DNA from: Candidatus Poribacteria bacterium
GTDB lineage: Bacteria; Poribacteria; WGA-4E; WGA-3G
NCBI GenBank assembly: GCA_021295715.1
Contig: JAGWBV010000023.1
Span: 1-46,666 of the forward strand
Direction: 5' to 3'
Length of the DNA: 46,666 bases
Each line of letters begins with the position of its first letter. Position 1 is the stretch's first letter. Of this stretch, positions 1 through 7,883 are shown one piece after another. The translations under genes were made by a program, and so were the position numbers. The notes under the pieces were generated by a model. It ran no database searches. It saw only the letters and a list, made by a program, of their open reading frames with translations, and had not been told where the DNA came from.

Positions 1-57
1 AGAGGTATTTCTGTTTTACACCAAAAACATACTTATTCCTACTAAATTGACACCTAT

Positions 58-103
58 GGTGCGGTTTCTAACCGCACCGATCAATTATGGACTTTACTAT
101 AAT
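58..103. repeat. Palindromic intergenic repeat with AT-rich tail
   Basis: A 9-bp perfect inverted repeat (GGTGCGGTT, 3-nt loop, AACCGCACC; 58-78) is followed by an AT-rich tail that contains CAATTA and ends in ACTTTACTATAAT (91-103). The same hairpin-plus-tail arrangement recurs at 37934-37992, and a related one at 14262. The tail ends in a -10-like TATAAT 22 nt before the first gene, but no -35 box is seen at the right distance. Confidence 0.7.
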
Positions 104-124
104 GTCATATGGGAGATTCAATCA

Positions 125-730
125 ATGGCTTATAGCAATTTTACGCTGGAAGCAGTGGTGACGGGGTTTCAATTAGAAATCGTTGAATCCGCGGCACTCT
201 TTGCTGAAATAGAAGCGGTAGTTCCAAGCCCCTATCTTACAGAAGTCCTAATGAAAAAGGTTCAGTTAGCTACCGCAATAGGGACAGAGAAGGCAAAGTC
301 GGAACTGATTGTTGCTGATATTTTGTTTGAACTCCGTGAGCAATTCAATCATCGGATCAGTTTTTTTTCTGGCATTGAGTTCAGTGTTGATGAGGAAAGC
401 GGATTAACCGGGGTATGCGATTTTTTGGTGAGCCTCTCACCCGTGCAGCATTTGTTACAGGCACCTGTCATCGTCCTTGTTGAGGCGAAAAAGGATGACC
501 TGAAACTGGGTATGGGACAGTGTGTCGCCGAGATGCTCGCCGCCCAACGCTTTAATGCTGAAAGAGGAAATGATATCCCTTGCGTTTACGGAGCTTCCAC
601 GACAGGAATAGATTGGCTGTTCCTCAAGTTGGACGGAAAATGCCTGCACATTGATATGGTAACCTACGCGATTGAGCGGTGTGACAGAATCCTCGGTATC
701 CTCTCCAGCATGGTCGCCCAAAAAGCATGA
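125..730 (+). CDS. PD-(D/E)XK nuclease-like hypothetical protein
   Basis: The protein has 201 residues and I cannot name its family. The second half holds a pattern typical of PD-(D/E)XK folds: an Asp in GVCDFLV, then after a hydrophobic strand VLVEAKKDD (an E-x-K), then a helix with GQCVAEMLAAQRFN. This suggests a restriction-endonuclease-like fold and is inference only; activity is unproven. The reading frame is open from 47, but ATG 125 is preferred because GGGAG lies 9 nt upstream and the preceding codons cover the palindromic repeat. It converges on the DUF2779 gene, 97 bp away. Confidence 0.75.
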   Translation: MAYSNFTLEAVVTGFQLEIVESAALFAEIEAVVPSPYLTEVLMKKVQLATAIGTEKAKSELIVADILFELREQFNHRISFFSGIEFSVDEESGLTGVCDFLVSLSPVQHLLQAPVIVLVEAKKDDLKLGMGQCVAEMLAAQRFNAERGNDIPCVYGASTTGIDWLFLKLDGKCLHIDMVTYAIERCDRILGILSSMVAQKA

Positions 731-827
731 AACGAAAACAAGTGGATGTAACGAGACTTACGTTATGTGCAATTTCTTCTTGTGGGCTTCTGCCGAACCT
801 ATTACAATTTCTTTAGCACCTATCATA

Positions 828-2294
828 TTATGCGGGGTAGGTGCTTTTTTCTTGCAACACCTTATGGATTTCGACCATCGCAAGCGTATCGAGTTTACAG
901 TAAGTTCTCAAACGTCGATCCCATTCTTGCTTTTCGGTTTCACTGCTCGCACTGAGCATCAAATTCCAAACCGCTGGCGCGTCTCCGCCCTCTTGGATGT
1001 CTAAAGTCTTATAGGAAAGCGAAGGCACTAATACAGGAAGGACCGTCTTGAGGGATTTAGACCCACAGAAATCCGGGTGTTCGTAGTGTTTTCTGAGCAC
1101 CGTTAACTGATCCCAGAGTCTTTTAATGATTGATCGAAGTGCCGAAGCGTATTCCGGAAAAGATTCAGCCAAACCTCTGAGTATCCGACGTTCGGTGGAT
1201 AGATTGTAAACGACGATGGAACCTTGGTCGGAGATGTGCGCGAGCAGGGAGTGCAAGAGCGGCGGACGTGGATCGGTTGTATCAGGATGCAAGTATTCGT
1301 GATGTGTAACCACACCATCAGATTGAAGAATGTGACAACTGAACTGAAACGGAAATTCTTCGTATACCTTGAAACCGTTGAACCGTGGGACCACAGGTCT
1401 ATCGGCTTCAAAGTCGAGAAAATGGATCGGATATTGCAAGTTTGCTAACGCTCGTCGAATTGCGGCTCTGTTGATGACTGGTCTGTTTTCGAGAACGCTG
1501 TCAACATAATTGCTTTGTGCCGGTGTCAACGGGAAATCGGTTGGGAGGTCGGAGAGACGAAAAATGCCACTCTCTGCCAGCAAAGTCGCTTCAGGATCTT
1601 TGATTTTCGGAATAGTAAAGACCGAATTTTTAGGCATAAACGCCCAACAGGGTGTCTTGAACGGGCATCTATAGGGTCGGTTACATAGATTTTTCCCAAT
1701 CAGGACGCTCGGTTCAACATCGCTGTGGCGTATCGTATTGAACGTCCGTAGAGCGTCAGGGACTTCCTGTTCTAACACATTAACCTTATCCGTCACATCT
1801 TCAAAAACAAACAGATTGGACAAATCAGGATAGACGCACGCTTCGTTTAGGAGCAGCAATTGCGTCGCAGAGATCGGTACATCAGATGCATCCAATATGT
1901 GCTTTTGTAGAGCCAAGTTAAGGAGATATTCCTTTTTGATCTTCTTCGATGCTCTAAATTCAATGATGTGCCACCCTTTTTCGTTTTTTTGGAGAATATC
2001 GGATTGGACGAAAGCACCATTTGAATGGAAGGCAGCGTTGAAGATACAGGATTCGCCACGGCTTATTGCGGTTTCGGTTTGCCAGACGGCAACATCAGGC
2101 TCTTCAGCGTCAATGTACACACCCTCTGGGAATCCGGAGTAGACGAGGGTTTTTAACGCTTTGCGTTGCTCGAAAAGTCTCTGTTGGAACAAGGAGAAGG
2201 GCGGTGCTTTTTCGGGATGTTTTTCTTCATACCAGAGCCGTTTGAGACAATGGATGCCGTTCAAATACTTTGCTGTTGTGAGGTAGCTTGGCAT
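828..2294 (-). CDS. DUF2779 protein (Cas4-like nuclease plus RNase H-like fold)
   Basis: The N-terminal part resembles a Cas4-like PD-(D/E)XK nuclease. There is an early Cys (HCLKRLW), an Asp in VQSDIL, the strand WHIIEFRASKK, and a Cys cluster (CNRPYRCPFKTPC) that in relatives binds an Fe-S cluster. The C-terminal half is the DUF2779 domain with DEDD-exonuclease-like motifs: FLDFEAD, a YN..xE segment (YNLSTERRI) and YCKLDTLAMV. The usual E-x-K of the nuclease site reads E-F-R here, so the Lys is changed to Arg. ATG 2294 gives the N-terminus usual in the family. An in-frame GTG at 2330, with GAGG upstream, would add 12 residues but lies inside a palindrome. Its cellular role is unknown; a nucleic-acid-processing or defence role is a guess. 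Confidence 0.85.
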   Translation of the reverse strand: MPSYLTTAKYLNGIHCLKRLWYEEKHPEKAPPFSLFQQRLFEQRKALKTLVYSGFPEGVYIDAEEPDVAVWQTETAISRGESCIFNAAFHSNGAFVQSDILQKNEKGWHIIEFRASKKIKKEYLLNLALQKHILDASDVPISATQLLLLNEACVYPDLSNLFVFEDVTDKVNVLEQEVPDALRTFNTIRHSDVEPSVLIGKNLCNRPYRCPFKTPCWAFMPKNSVFTIPKIKDPEATLLAESGIFRLSDLPTDFPLTPAQSNYVDSVLENRPVINRAAIRRALANLQYPIHFLDFEADRPVVPRFNGFKVYEEFPFQFSCHILQSDGVVTHHEYLHPDTTDPRPPLLHSLLAHISDQGSIVVYNLSTERRILRGLAESFPEYASALRSIIKRLWDQLTVLRKHYEHPDFCGSKSLKTVLPVLVPSLSYKTLDIQEGGDAPAVWNLMLSASSETEKQEWDRRLRTYCKLDTLAMVEIHKVLQEKSTYPA

Positions 2295-2321
2295 TGATAC
2301 GTTTGGGAATAATGAAGGTTG

Positions 2322-2340
2322 GGCGGGCACTAAACCCGCC
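2322..2340. repeat. Short palindrome at the 5' end of the DUF2779 gene
   Basis: GGCGGG and CCCGCC are separated by a 7-nt loop. The palindrome overlaps the alternative GTG start codon at 2330. It has the same design (G-rich arm, short T-rich loop, complementary arm) as the other intergenic palindromes in the window. Confidence 0.6.
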
Positions 2341-2424
2341 TCTTAATTGTGTTTCGGCGATCTAACACGCAGAACGGAGTGCTCAGTTGAAATGCTGAGG
2401 GTGTGGAAAGGTTACAAAGATTAC

Positions 2425-3351
2425 TTAGTACCCCAGCAATTCGATGCCTTCTTTATAGGTCGCTGCGGAATGTTGTAAAGAGCCGATTTCGTCATCCGTT
2501 AATTCGATCTCAATGATCTCTTCCACACCGTTTCCACCGAGTTTAATCGGAACACCGATATAGAGGTCGTCAATACCGTATTGTCCGGTGAGGTGTGCAG
2601 AGCAAGGGAGCAGCCGTTTCTTATCGAGGATGATAGCTTCTGCCATCTGTGCCAACGAGGCACCGGCGGCATAATAGCCACTCGTTTTAAGAAGGTTAAC
2701 GATTTCAGCACCACCGTCGCGAGTCCGTTGTGCCATCGCTTCGATGCGGTCTTCCGGTATGAGTTGCGGGATCGGGATACCGTTGACGGTCGTATAACGT
2801 GGGAGCGGAACCATCGTGTCGCCGTGGCCACCGAGGACAAGCGCATGGATGTCTTCCATGGAGACACCGAGTTCGAGCGAGATGAAATAGCGGAACCGTG
2901 CCGAATCCAACACGCCTGCCTGTCCGACGACGCGATCGGATGGGAAGCCTGAGACCTTCCACGCATGGTAGGTCATGATATCGAGGGGATTCGTGAGCAT
3001 CATGATAATGCAGTCTGGCGAATTTTTTACGACGTTCTCTGTGACGCTACCAACGATATTGGCGTTCGTTTGCAACAGATCTTCACGCGTCATTCCCGGT
3101 TTTCGTGGGGAACCTGATGTGATAATTACGAGATCGGAGCCTGCGGTTGCTGTGTAGTCCAGATCTCCGTCGATTGCAGCATCAAACATCTCTACGGGAC
3201 CCATTTGTGCCATGTCCAATGCCTTACCTTGCGGGACACCGTCTACAATGTCTATCATGACGACATCCCCGAGTTGTTTTTGTGCGATCAGAAACGCCGC
3301 TGTTGCGCCGACGTTTCCCGCACCGATAACACTGATTTTTTTTCTTGCCAC
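2425..3351 (-). CDS. mdh: Malate dehydrogenase (LDH-like type)
   Basis: This enzyme interconverts malate and oxaloacetate with NAD in the TCA cycle. It has 308 residues, the normal length. Visible features are the Rossmann motif GAGNVG (10-15), Asp34 for NAD preference, the substrate-loop arginines in PRKPGMTRE (R83, R89), LTNPLD, Asp149/Arg152 in VLDSARFR, and catalytic His176 in GGHGDTMVPL. The start is GTG 3351, because GGAGG sits 5 nt upstream and the protein then begins MARKKISVIGAG as in relatives. An ATG at 3363 overlaps that Shine-Dalgarno sequence and has none of its own. It is monocistronic or leads its own unit, with a good promoter at 3406-3434. Confidence 0.96.
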   Translation of the reverse strand: MARKKISVIGAGNVGATAAFLIAQKQLGDVVMIDIVDGVPQGKALDMAQMGPVEMFDAAIDGDLDYTATAGSDLVIITSGSPRKPGMTREDLLQTNANIVGSVTENVVKNSPDCIIMMLTNPLDIMTYHAWKVSGFPSDRVVGQAGVLDSARFRYFISLELGVSMEDIHALVLGGHGDTMVPLPRYTTVNGIPIPQLIPEDRIEAMAQRTRDGGAEIVNLLKTSGYYAAGASLAQMAEAIILDKKRLLPCSAHLTGQYGIDDLYIGVPIKLGGNGVEEIIEIELTDDEIGSLQHSAATYKEGIELLGY

Positions 3352-3405
3352 TTCTGCCTCCATTGTGAAAATGTATGATTTGTTATGCTTAGTTGACCAT
3401 ACTAA

Positions 3406-3434
3406 ATTATACCCCAAAATTTGAAAATAATCAA
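3406..3434 (-). promoter_or_regulatory. Promoter of mdh
   Basis: On the minus strand TTGATT (3429-3434) and TATAAT (3406-3411) are separated by 17 nt. The predicted transcript starts about 50 nt before GTG 3351. Confidence 0.75.
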
Positions 3435-3485
3435 GTTTCCTGTGTTTCCTGTAGAACGGATTGGTCAGCCATGAGGCGCGGGCTC

Positions 3486-3848
3486 CTATCGGAGGAATCG
3501 GGGACCAGGCCATCCGATTACGAAAGAGGATGCGGAAATGATACCGGCAACTATGAGGATATAAAACCACCAACGAACGGTACGAAACTTCGGATATATC
3601 ACCTTTAAACAGTAATACCGATAATTTGCTAACCATATCACAATGCATTCAATGCCGCCCTCTATTATGCGATCGTAACTGTTACCTGAAATGAGACGAA
3701 TAATGTAGACGCTTCCAAGAGATACAGCAGTGATGGCATACGCAAGTGTGAATCTATCTGATGTCCCAAAGGTGATAATCTGTTCCTTTAAGGCTGCCCT
3801 CCGTTCTTTTAAGACCTGGTTAGGTTTTTTGAAAATTTCTTTCTTCAT
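3486..3848 (-). CDS. Small membrane protein, function unknown
   Basis: A 120-residue protein I do not recognise. A charged N-terminus (about 25 residues, many Lys/Arg) is followed by three hydrophobic stretches at roughly 34-53, 62-76 and 92-112, which look like membrane helices. The ATG has no clear Shine-Dalgarno sequence. It begins only 20 nt downstream of a strong terminator, so it has little room for its own promoter and may depend on read-through. The stop lies upstream of the mdh promoter, so it does not overlap the true mdh gene. It could be spurious. Confidence 0.5.
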   Translation of the reverse strand: MKKEIFKKPNQVLKERRAALKEQIITFGTSDRFTLAYAITAVSLGSVYIIRLISGNSYDRIIEGGIECIVIWLANYRYYCLKVIYPKFRTVRWWFYILIVAGIISASSFVIGWPGPRFLR

Positions 3849-3868
3849 CGTTTAATCGAGGGCTTTTG

Positions 3869-3898
3869 AAAAAAAAAGGCGAGGTGGATAACCTCGCC
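3869..3898 (-). terminator. Rho-independent terminator after the PhyH gene
   Basis: Read on the minus strand, an 8-bp stem (GGCGAGGT / ACCTCGCC, 5-nt loop; 3878-3898) is followed directly by nine T residues (3869-3877). It lies 16 nt after the stop of the dioxygenase gene. The stem sequence matches the GGCGAGGTT palindrome at 14262, suggesting a dispersed repeat is doing the terminating. Confidence 0.85.
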
Positions 3899-3914
3899 CT
3901 AAGAAATTACGGAA

Positions 3915-4844
3915 TTAAGCATGCCGGGGTCCCATCGCAAGCGTAGGATCGTCCCCAAGGTTTTCAAGAAGCCATCCGCGCAGCGGCACATCGTCTTCCG
4001 AAGGGACGTAGCGTCCGTTGTTTCGGGTAGCGGCACCGAGCAGTTGTCGACGAATCGCATCGCACTTTTCATAGAGGGGTTCGACCGTCATCTCGTCTTT
4101 CGGACGGATCCAACGGTAGCCGTAGCCGTAGAAGAGTGCCTTTCGGGTCATTTGGGAGTTGTTTGGACTCCGCGAGTGCCAGAGGCGTCTGTCGAAGAGA
4201 ACAGCGGTTCCGGGTTCCACACAGACCGGCATCGCGTCGTCAGGGATGTCCTCTGCGGTTGCTTCGCGTGGGTCGCGACTGATTTCGGACGTTGGAACAG
4301 TCATATCCGACTTTAGATGGCTGCCGGGGCGGATGTAGAAGTTACCACGTCCGGGTTCAGAGACATCTGTGAGGAAATATGCCACTTTCAAGGACAAACG
4401 CGGGCGTGGATCGGTTTCCAACTCGATGTTAACGCGTCCACTGTCTTGGTGCCATTCCAACCATCCTTCACCCTCTTCGGCATCGGGTGGGGCTGGCGGT
4501 TTAACGTGCATGTGGGCGTGGTATAGGTAGATATTCCATCCCAAAATTCCCCAGACTTTCGGTAACGTCGTGTGCAGATCAACGAGATTTAAGAGCGCGT
4601 CGTCGGCACCTAAGAAATCCGACCAACCCCAGTGTGAGTCGGGCTTTGCTCTACCTGTAGCGAGTGCTTTGTTGTGCAACGTGTCCACGGCGTGTATGAG
4701 TTGTTCCCGCATTTCAGTAGAGAGGGCGTTCGGGATGTATAGGTAGCCATTTTCTTCAAAATGAGTGCGCTCTTCTTCTGTAATTAGGTGAGGAAGATAC
4801 TTCTCAGGCGAAGCTTCCATGCCCATCTTAAGAAGTTCTTTCAT
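3915..4844 (-). CDS. Phytanoyl-CoA dioxygenase (PhyH) family protein
   Basis: A 309-residue Fe(II)/2-oxoglutarate-dependent oxygenase of the PhyH family, expected in the cytoplasm. The metal triad is visible as WHQD (His132, Asp134) and a distal His223 in LWHSRSPN; Arg234 in TRKALFYGYG is placed to bind 2-oxoglutarate. The double-stranded beta-helix core spans roughly 100-245. Start ATG 4844 has AGGAGG upstream at good spacing. It follows the sugar-phosphate isomerase-like gene by 71 bp on the same strand and is closed by a strong terminator, so the two probably form a small operon. The substrate cannot be deduced; members hydroxylate many small molecules. Confidence 0.93.
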   Translation of the reverse strand: MKELLKMGMEASPEKYLPHLITEEERTHFEENGYLYIPNALSTEMREQLIHAVDTLHNKALATGRAKPDSHWGWSDFLGADDALLNLVDLHTTLPKVWGILGWNIYLYHAHMHVKPPAPPDAEEGEGWLEWHQDSGRVNIELETDPRPRLSLKVAYFLTDVSEPGRGNFYIRPGSHLKSDMTVPTSEISRDPREATAEDIPDDAMPVCVEPGTAVLFDRRLWHSRSPNNSQMTRKALFYGYGYRWIRPKDEMTVEPLYEKCDAIRRQLLGAATRNNGRYVPSEDDVPLRGWLLENLGDDPTLAMGPRHA

Positions 4845-4915
4845 GATAAATCCTCCTGAGTTGCGCCGTTGCTTTTTCTAACGCGCGGGGCGCGTCTCTG
4901 CAAACATGGGACGGA

Positions 4916-5779
4916 TTACCGGACAAACTCCGCGAGGAATTCGCGTGAGCGGCGCAGACCGTCCGATTCTGCTTCCCACGTTCGCCAATACCGGTAATCT
5001 TCAAGTTCTACGCTGACGATCCCATCAAAACCCTCGTCTTCTAAGCGTTGAACCACCCTCAACCAATCCACTATCCCGTCACCAGGGATCGTATAACGCC
5101 ACCAATCTTCACCGAAACCGCGTGCAGATTGGAAACTCGGTCCCAAATTACCGTGTAGGTAGAGTGCTTCTTCGTCGAAGGCTGTGTCCTTCCCATGGAC
5201 ATGTTTGACGTAGGGCGCGAATTCGTTCAGGGCGCGGATATAGTCGATACCGATTCTGACGAGGTGTGATGGATCGTAGTTAAGTCCTAATCCCGGGGAT
5301 GAACATTCTGCGAACATCGCACGCCACATCTCCGGTGTACAACCGAGGGCAGGATACGCGGGACCGGGACCGGGCCATCCCTCTACCGCGATCGTTACAC
5401 CTTTAGAGGCGGCGAATTCGGCGATAGGTGGGATGGTTTGCTTCCAAATATCAAAGTTTTTTGCTCTGCCGAGACTGGCATCTTCTGGCACAAAGACACA
5501 GAACATAATATGGACATCGTTGTCAGCGGCGGCTTCGATGGCGGCTTTTGCTGCCGAAGCCCCGGCTCTCTGTTTAGATTTTTTTGCGCTGAGTAAGTCG
5601 CTGACACCCGGGAGATCCGCGCTCCCGATCACAAGACCGGCATCTCTTGCTGTTTGGACAATTTCGGGGGTCGTTTCTCCAATGTCAACGGCTTCAAACC
5701 CGTTATCCGCACACCATTTACAAAAATCTGCGAAAGGCAATTGTCGGGCTGTGCCCGGAATTCGTAATCCTATTTTCAT
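4916..5779 (-). CDS. Sugar phosphate isomerase/epimerase-like TIM-barrel protein
   Basis: A 287-residue xylose-isomerase-like (AP endonuclease 2 fold) TIM barrel. The start MKIGLRIPG and the repeated strand ends are typical. Candidate metal ligands are Glu in TIAVEGWPG, the Asp and His in NYDPSHL, His in KHVHGKD and Glu in GIVSVELED. Family members isomerise or epimerise sugars and inositols; the substrate here is unknown. It lies upstream of the PhyH gene, a frequent pairing in this type of genome. The ATG has only a distant AAAGGA. Confidence 0.9.
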   Translation of the reverse strand: MKIGLRIPGTARQLPFADFCKWCADNGFEAVDIGETTPEIVQTARDAGLVIGSADLPGVSDLLSAKKSKQRAGASAAKAAIEAAADNDVHIMFCVFVPEDASLGRAKNFDIWKQTIPPIAEFAASKGVTIAVEGWPGPGPAYPALGCTPEMWRAMFAECSSPGLGLNYDPSHLVRIGIDYIRALNEFAPYVKHVHGKDTAFDEEALYLHGNLGPSFQSARGFGEDWWRYTIPGDGIVDWLRVVQRLEDEGFDGIVSVELEDYRYWRTWEAESDGLRRSREFLAEFVR

Positions 5780-5925
5780 ATTTTTAACTATGGTCCTTTG
5801 AGCATCGCTTCACTATGTTTCTGGATGGTTTCTGGTTAAGTACGAAGGGGTTTCAGTGTAGGAAACTGTTGGTCGCCTACGCACGAAGAGGCACAACCTA
5901 ACAGGTTATGCTACAATAGTCTCAA

Positions 5926-6020
5926 ACCCGTAGCCCGTAATGTAATGGAGGGCGGATTTGAGAAAGGTACTTCAACGTCGAAACGTCCGTTGTTCCTCCG
6001 CAAGGTAAAATTAAAAATTA
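5926..6020. repeat. Dispersed repeat at the 3' end of the radical SAM gene
   Basis: This stretch begins with GTAGCCCGTAATGTAATGGA (5931-5950) and ends in CGCAAGGTAAAATTAAAA (5999-6016), running into the stop codon of the radical SAM gene. A related stretch lies at 40350-40555, with GTAGTCTGTAATGAAATGGA and CGCAAGGTAAAGTTAAAA, also at the 3' end of a minus-strand gene. The rest of 5780-6017 shows nothing else. Confidence 0.6.
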
Positions 6021-7238
6021 AAAACCCATGAGTCCGCAGCAGCGGCGACAGACGGGCATCGGTCCATCATTACTCACGGACTGTCGGAACTTCATCGCCT
6101 TCTGGTTGTTCCACATATCGACAACCTTGTCCGTTTTGATATTACCAATGATGTAGTCGTGATAATCGCGACAGAGGCTGACGTCACCGTTGCTATCGAT
6201 CTCCATAGTCATGTAGATACTGACACACTGATTGTACCCAAAGGTCTGCTCGTGATCTGTGTAATAGCGTTGGATTTCGCCTTTTGTGTTGAGCCTCGGC
6301 ATCATAATCGGTGGACAGCGTTTCTGTTCGTTGGAGAGGCTTTCCATCTCTTCAAAGCGATCCAAGATGACACCGTGATCAAAGTCCTTCCATGTCCCTA
6401 TCCACCCGTAATGCGTTTGCGGTTTGAATCCGAAGCGTTTTTCAAACTCTTCTGTGTGTTCCTGCGCCGATTCGGAATCTATCCACCACGTCAAATAAAA
6501 TATTTGCGCATCGGCATATTGACTCGTGAACTTATAGAGATCCACGACATAATCGATGTTATACATTGTGACGCAGCTCAGCGGGACAATATAAGGGAAT
6601 GCGACATTCCGTTTCTCTTTTTCCGCATTGAGTGTTTCCAGCGCGGCTTTGACATCCTTGAAATTGTCATAGTTTTCAGAGACACCGGGACGCTGCGTGT
6701 TGTGGATCTCCTCATTCGGTCCATCAACGCTCAGATAGATAATTTTGCAGGTTTCCAAGATGTCATCGGCACGTCTTGCGATGTTGGTTGCGTTACTGAC
6801 GAGTGATATCGGCATTCCGCGCGCTTTGATGTAGTGCATCAATTCGATGATACCCGGGTAAAGCATCGGTTCACCACCCCAGATGTACCAAACTGGGGAC
6901 CAACCTTGGTCGACAATCTGATCGACGAGATTCTTGTAGACTTCGACAGGGACTTCGCGTTGTTTGAGATCTTTGAGAGATTCCCCGACAAGATAACCGT
7001 TATCTCCCCATTGTCCACAAGAATGGCAACGGAGGTTACACATGTCGGTAATGCGGAGGCTTACCAGTTCGATGGGGTCTCCTTTGCCGTGTTTCGCACC
7101 GAGCGGGTGCCGCCAGCTGAAACTTTCTTTGGCGAGTTGGTAACGCATGAACTTCCGCGAAGTCCCCCAATCCTCCGATATGGCGGTGGCGAGTTCGTTA
7201 ACGAGAAATCTTGATGAGATTCGACTTCGTAGTGCCAT
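6018..7238 (-). CDS. Radical SAM protein with SPASM-type C-terminus
   Basis: A 406-residue iron-sulfur enzyme that should cleave S-adenosylmethionine to start radical chemistry. The core 4Fe-4S motif CxxxCxxC is visible as CNLRCHSC near residue 67, followed by WGGEPMLYPG (the GGEP motif). Extra cysteines near the C-terminus (NQCVSIYM, VSLCRDYH, PVCRRCCG) fit a SPASM domain with auxiliary clusters, as in peptide-maturing and anaerobic sulfatase-activating enzymes. The substrate is unknown and no obvious peptide precursor gene is adjacent. ATG 7238 is chosen because AAAGGAG precedes it; the one-codon-longer TTG is less likely. Confidence 0.93.
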   Translation of the reverse strand: MALRSRISSRFLVNELATAISEDWGTSRKFMRYQLAKESFSWRHPLGAKHGKGDPIELVSLRITDMCNLRCHSCGQWGDNGYLVGESLKDLKQREVPVEVYKNLVDQIVDQGWSPVWYIWGGEPMLYPGIIELMHYIKARGMPISLVSNATNIARRADDILETCKIIYLSVDGPNEEIHNTQRPGVSENYDNFKDVKAALETLNAEKEKRNVAFPYIVPLSCVTMYNIDYVVDLYKFTSQYADAQIFYLTWWIDSESAQEHTEEFEKRFGFKPQTHYGWIGTWKDFDHGVILDRFEEMESLSNEQKRCPPIMMPRLNTKGEIQRYYTDHEQTFGYNQCVSIYMTMEIDSNGDVSLCRDYHDYIIGNIKTDKVVDMWNNQKAMKFRQSVSNDGPMPVCRRCCGLMGF

Positions 7239-7375
7239 CAATGCTCCTTTATGTTGTGACTATCGGCAGTTAGGTCGCTGTGCTTCCAGCAATTAGGTCG
7301 GATGGCTACGCGATCCTTTCAGCAATCTCTAACAGTTATTTGACGTGGATCAAATCCTCTGGTCTGACCGCCATT

Positions 7376-7792
7376 TTAAGATTTGTCTTCCGGTTTTACC
7401 AGTGTCAGTGCCGCAGAATTCATGCAGTAACGCATGCCTGTCGGTGGCGGTCCGTCGTTAAAGACGTGTCCGAGGTGTGCATCACACCGGCTACAGACGA
7501 CTTCGGTGCGTGGCATGAAAAATATGCTACGGTCCGATTTCGTCTCAATGGATTCTGGGGAAACAGCGTCCCAAAAACTGGGCCACCCCGTTCCTGAATC
7601 GTACTTGGCTTCGGAACTAAAGAGCGGGCTTCCACAGCAGATACAGTGATAGGTGCCTTCCTCTTTGCTGTCGTGGTATTGCCCTGTAAAGGCGCGTTCT
7701 GTCCCCTTCTTCCGGGTTACCTTATATTCTTCTGGTGTGAGTTGTTCTTGCCATTCTTCTTCTGATTTAATAATTTTTTCGGCTTCTGCCAT
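7376..7792 (-). CDS. msrB: Peptide-methionine (R)-S-oxide reductase MsrB
   Basis: This enzyme reduces methionine-R-sulfoxide in proteins during oxidative-damage repair. It has 138 residues. Zinc-binding cysteine pairs are seen (C50/C53 and C100/C103), as are the substrate motif SGTGWPSF and the catalytic Cys123 in RYCMNSAAL. The start is ATG 7792, with GGAGG 8 nt upstream. An ATG five codons earlier (7807) overlaps that Shine-Dalgarno sequence. There is no fused MsrA domain and no signal peptide. Confidence 0.95.
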   Translation of the reverse strand: MAEAEKIIKSEEEWQEQLTPEEYKVTRKKGTERAFTGQYHDSKEEGTYHCICCGSPLFSSEAKYDSGTGWPSFWDAVSPESIETKSDRSIFFMPRTEVVCSRCDAHLGHVFNDGPPPTGMRYCMNSAALTLVKPEDKS

Positions 7793-7883
7793 TTCTCCTT
7801 CCTCCATGAATGTAGTGAGTTTCCTACATCAATACTATACTACATTCTAAAAAAAAACGCAAATGTGTTTCAAAATCTTAACT

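Noticed and set aside
3352-3648. N-terminal extension of malate dehydrogenase
   Set aside because: The frame is open, but it would cross the mdh promoter and give about 99 extra residues unlike any relative. GTG 3351 has an excellent ribosome binding site.
4876-4900. ACGCGC / GCGCGT hairpin between the isomerase-like and PhyH genes as a terminator
   Set aside because: It has a 6-bp stem with a 3-nt loop, but no T-run follows on the minus strand. The genes are probably cotranscribed.
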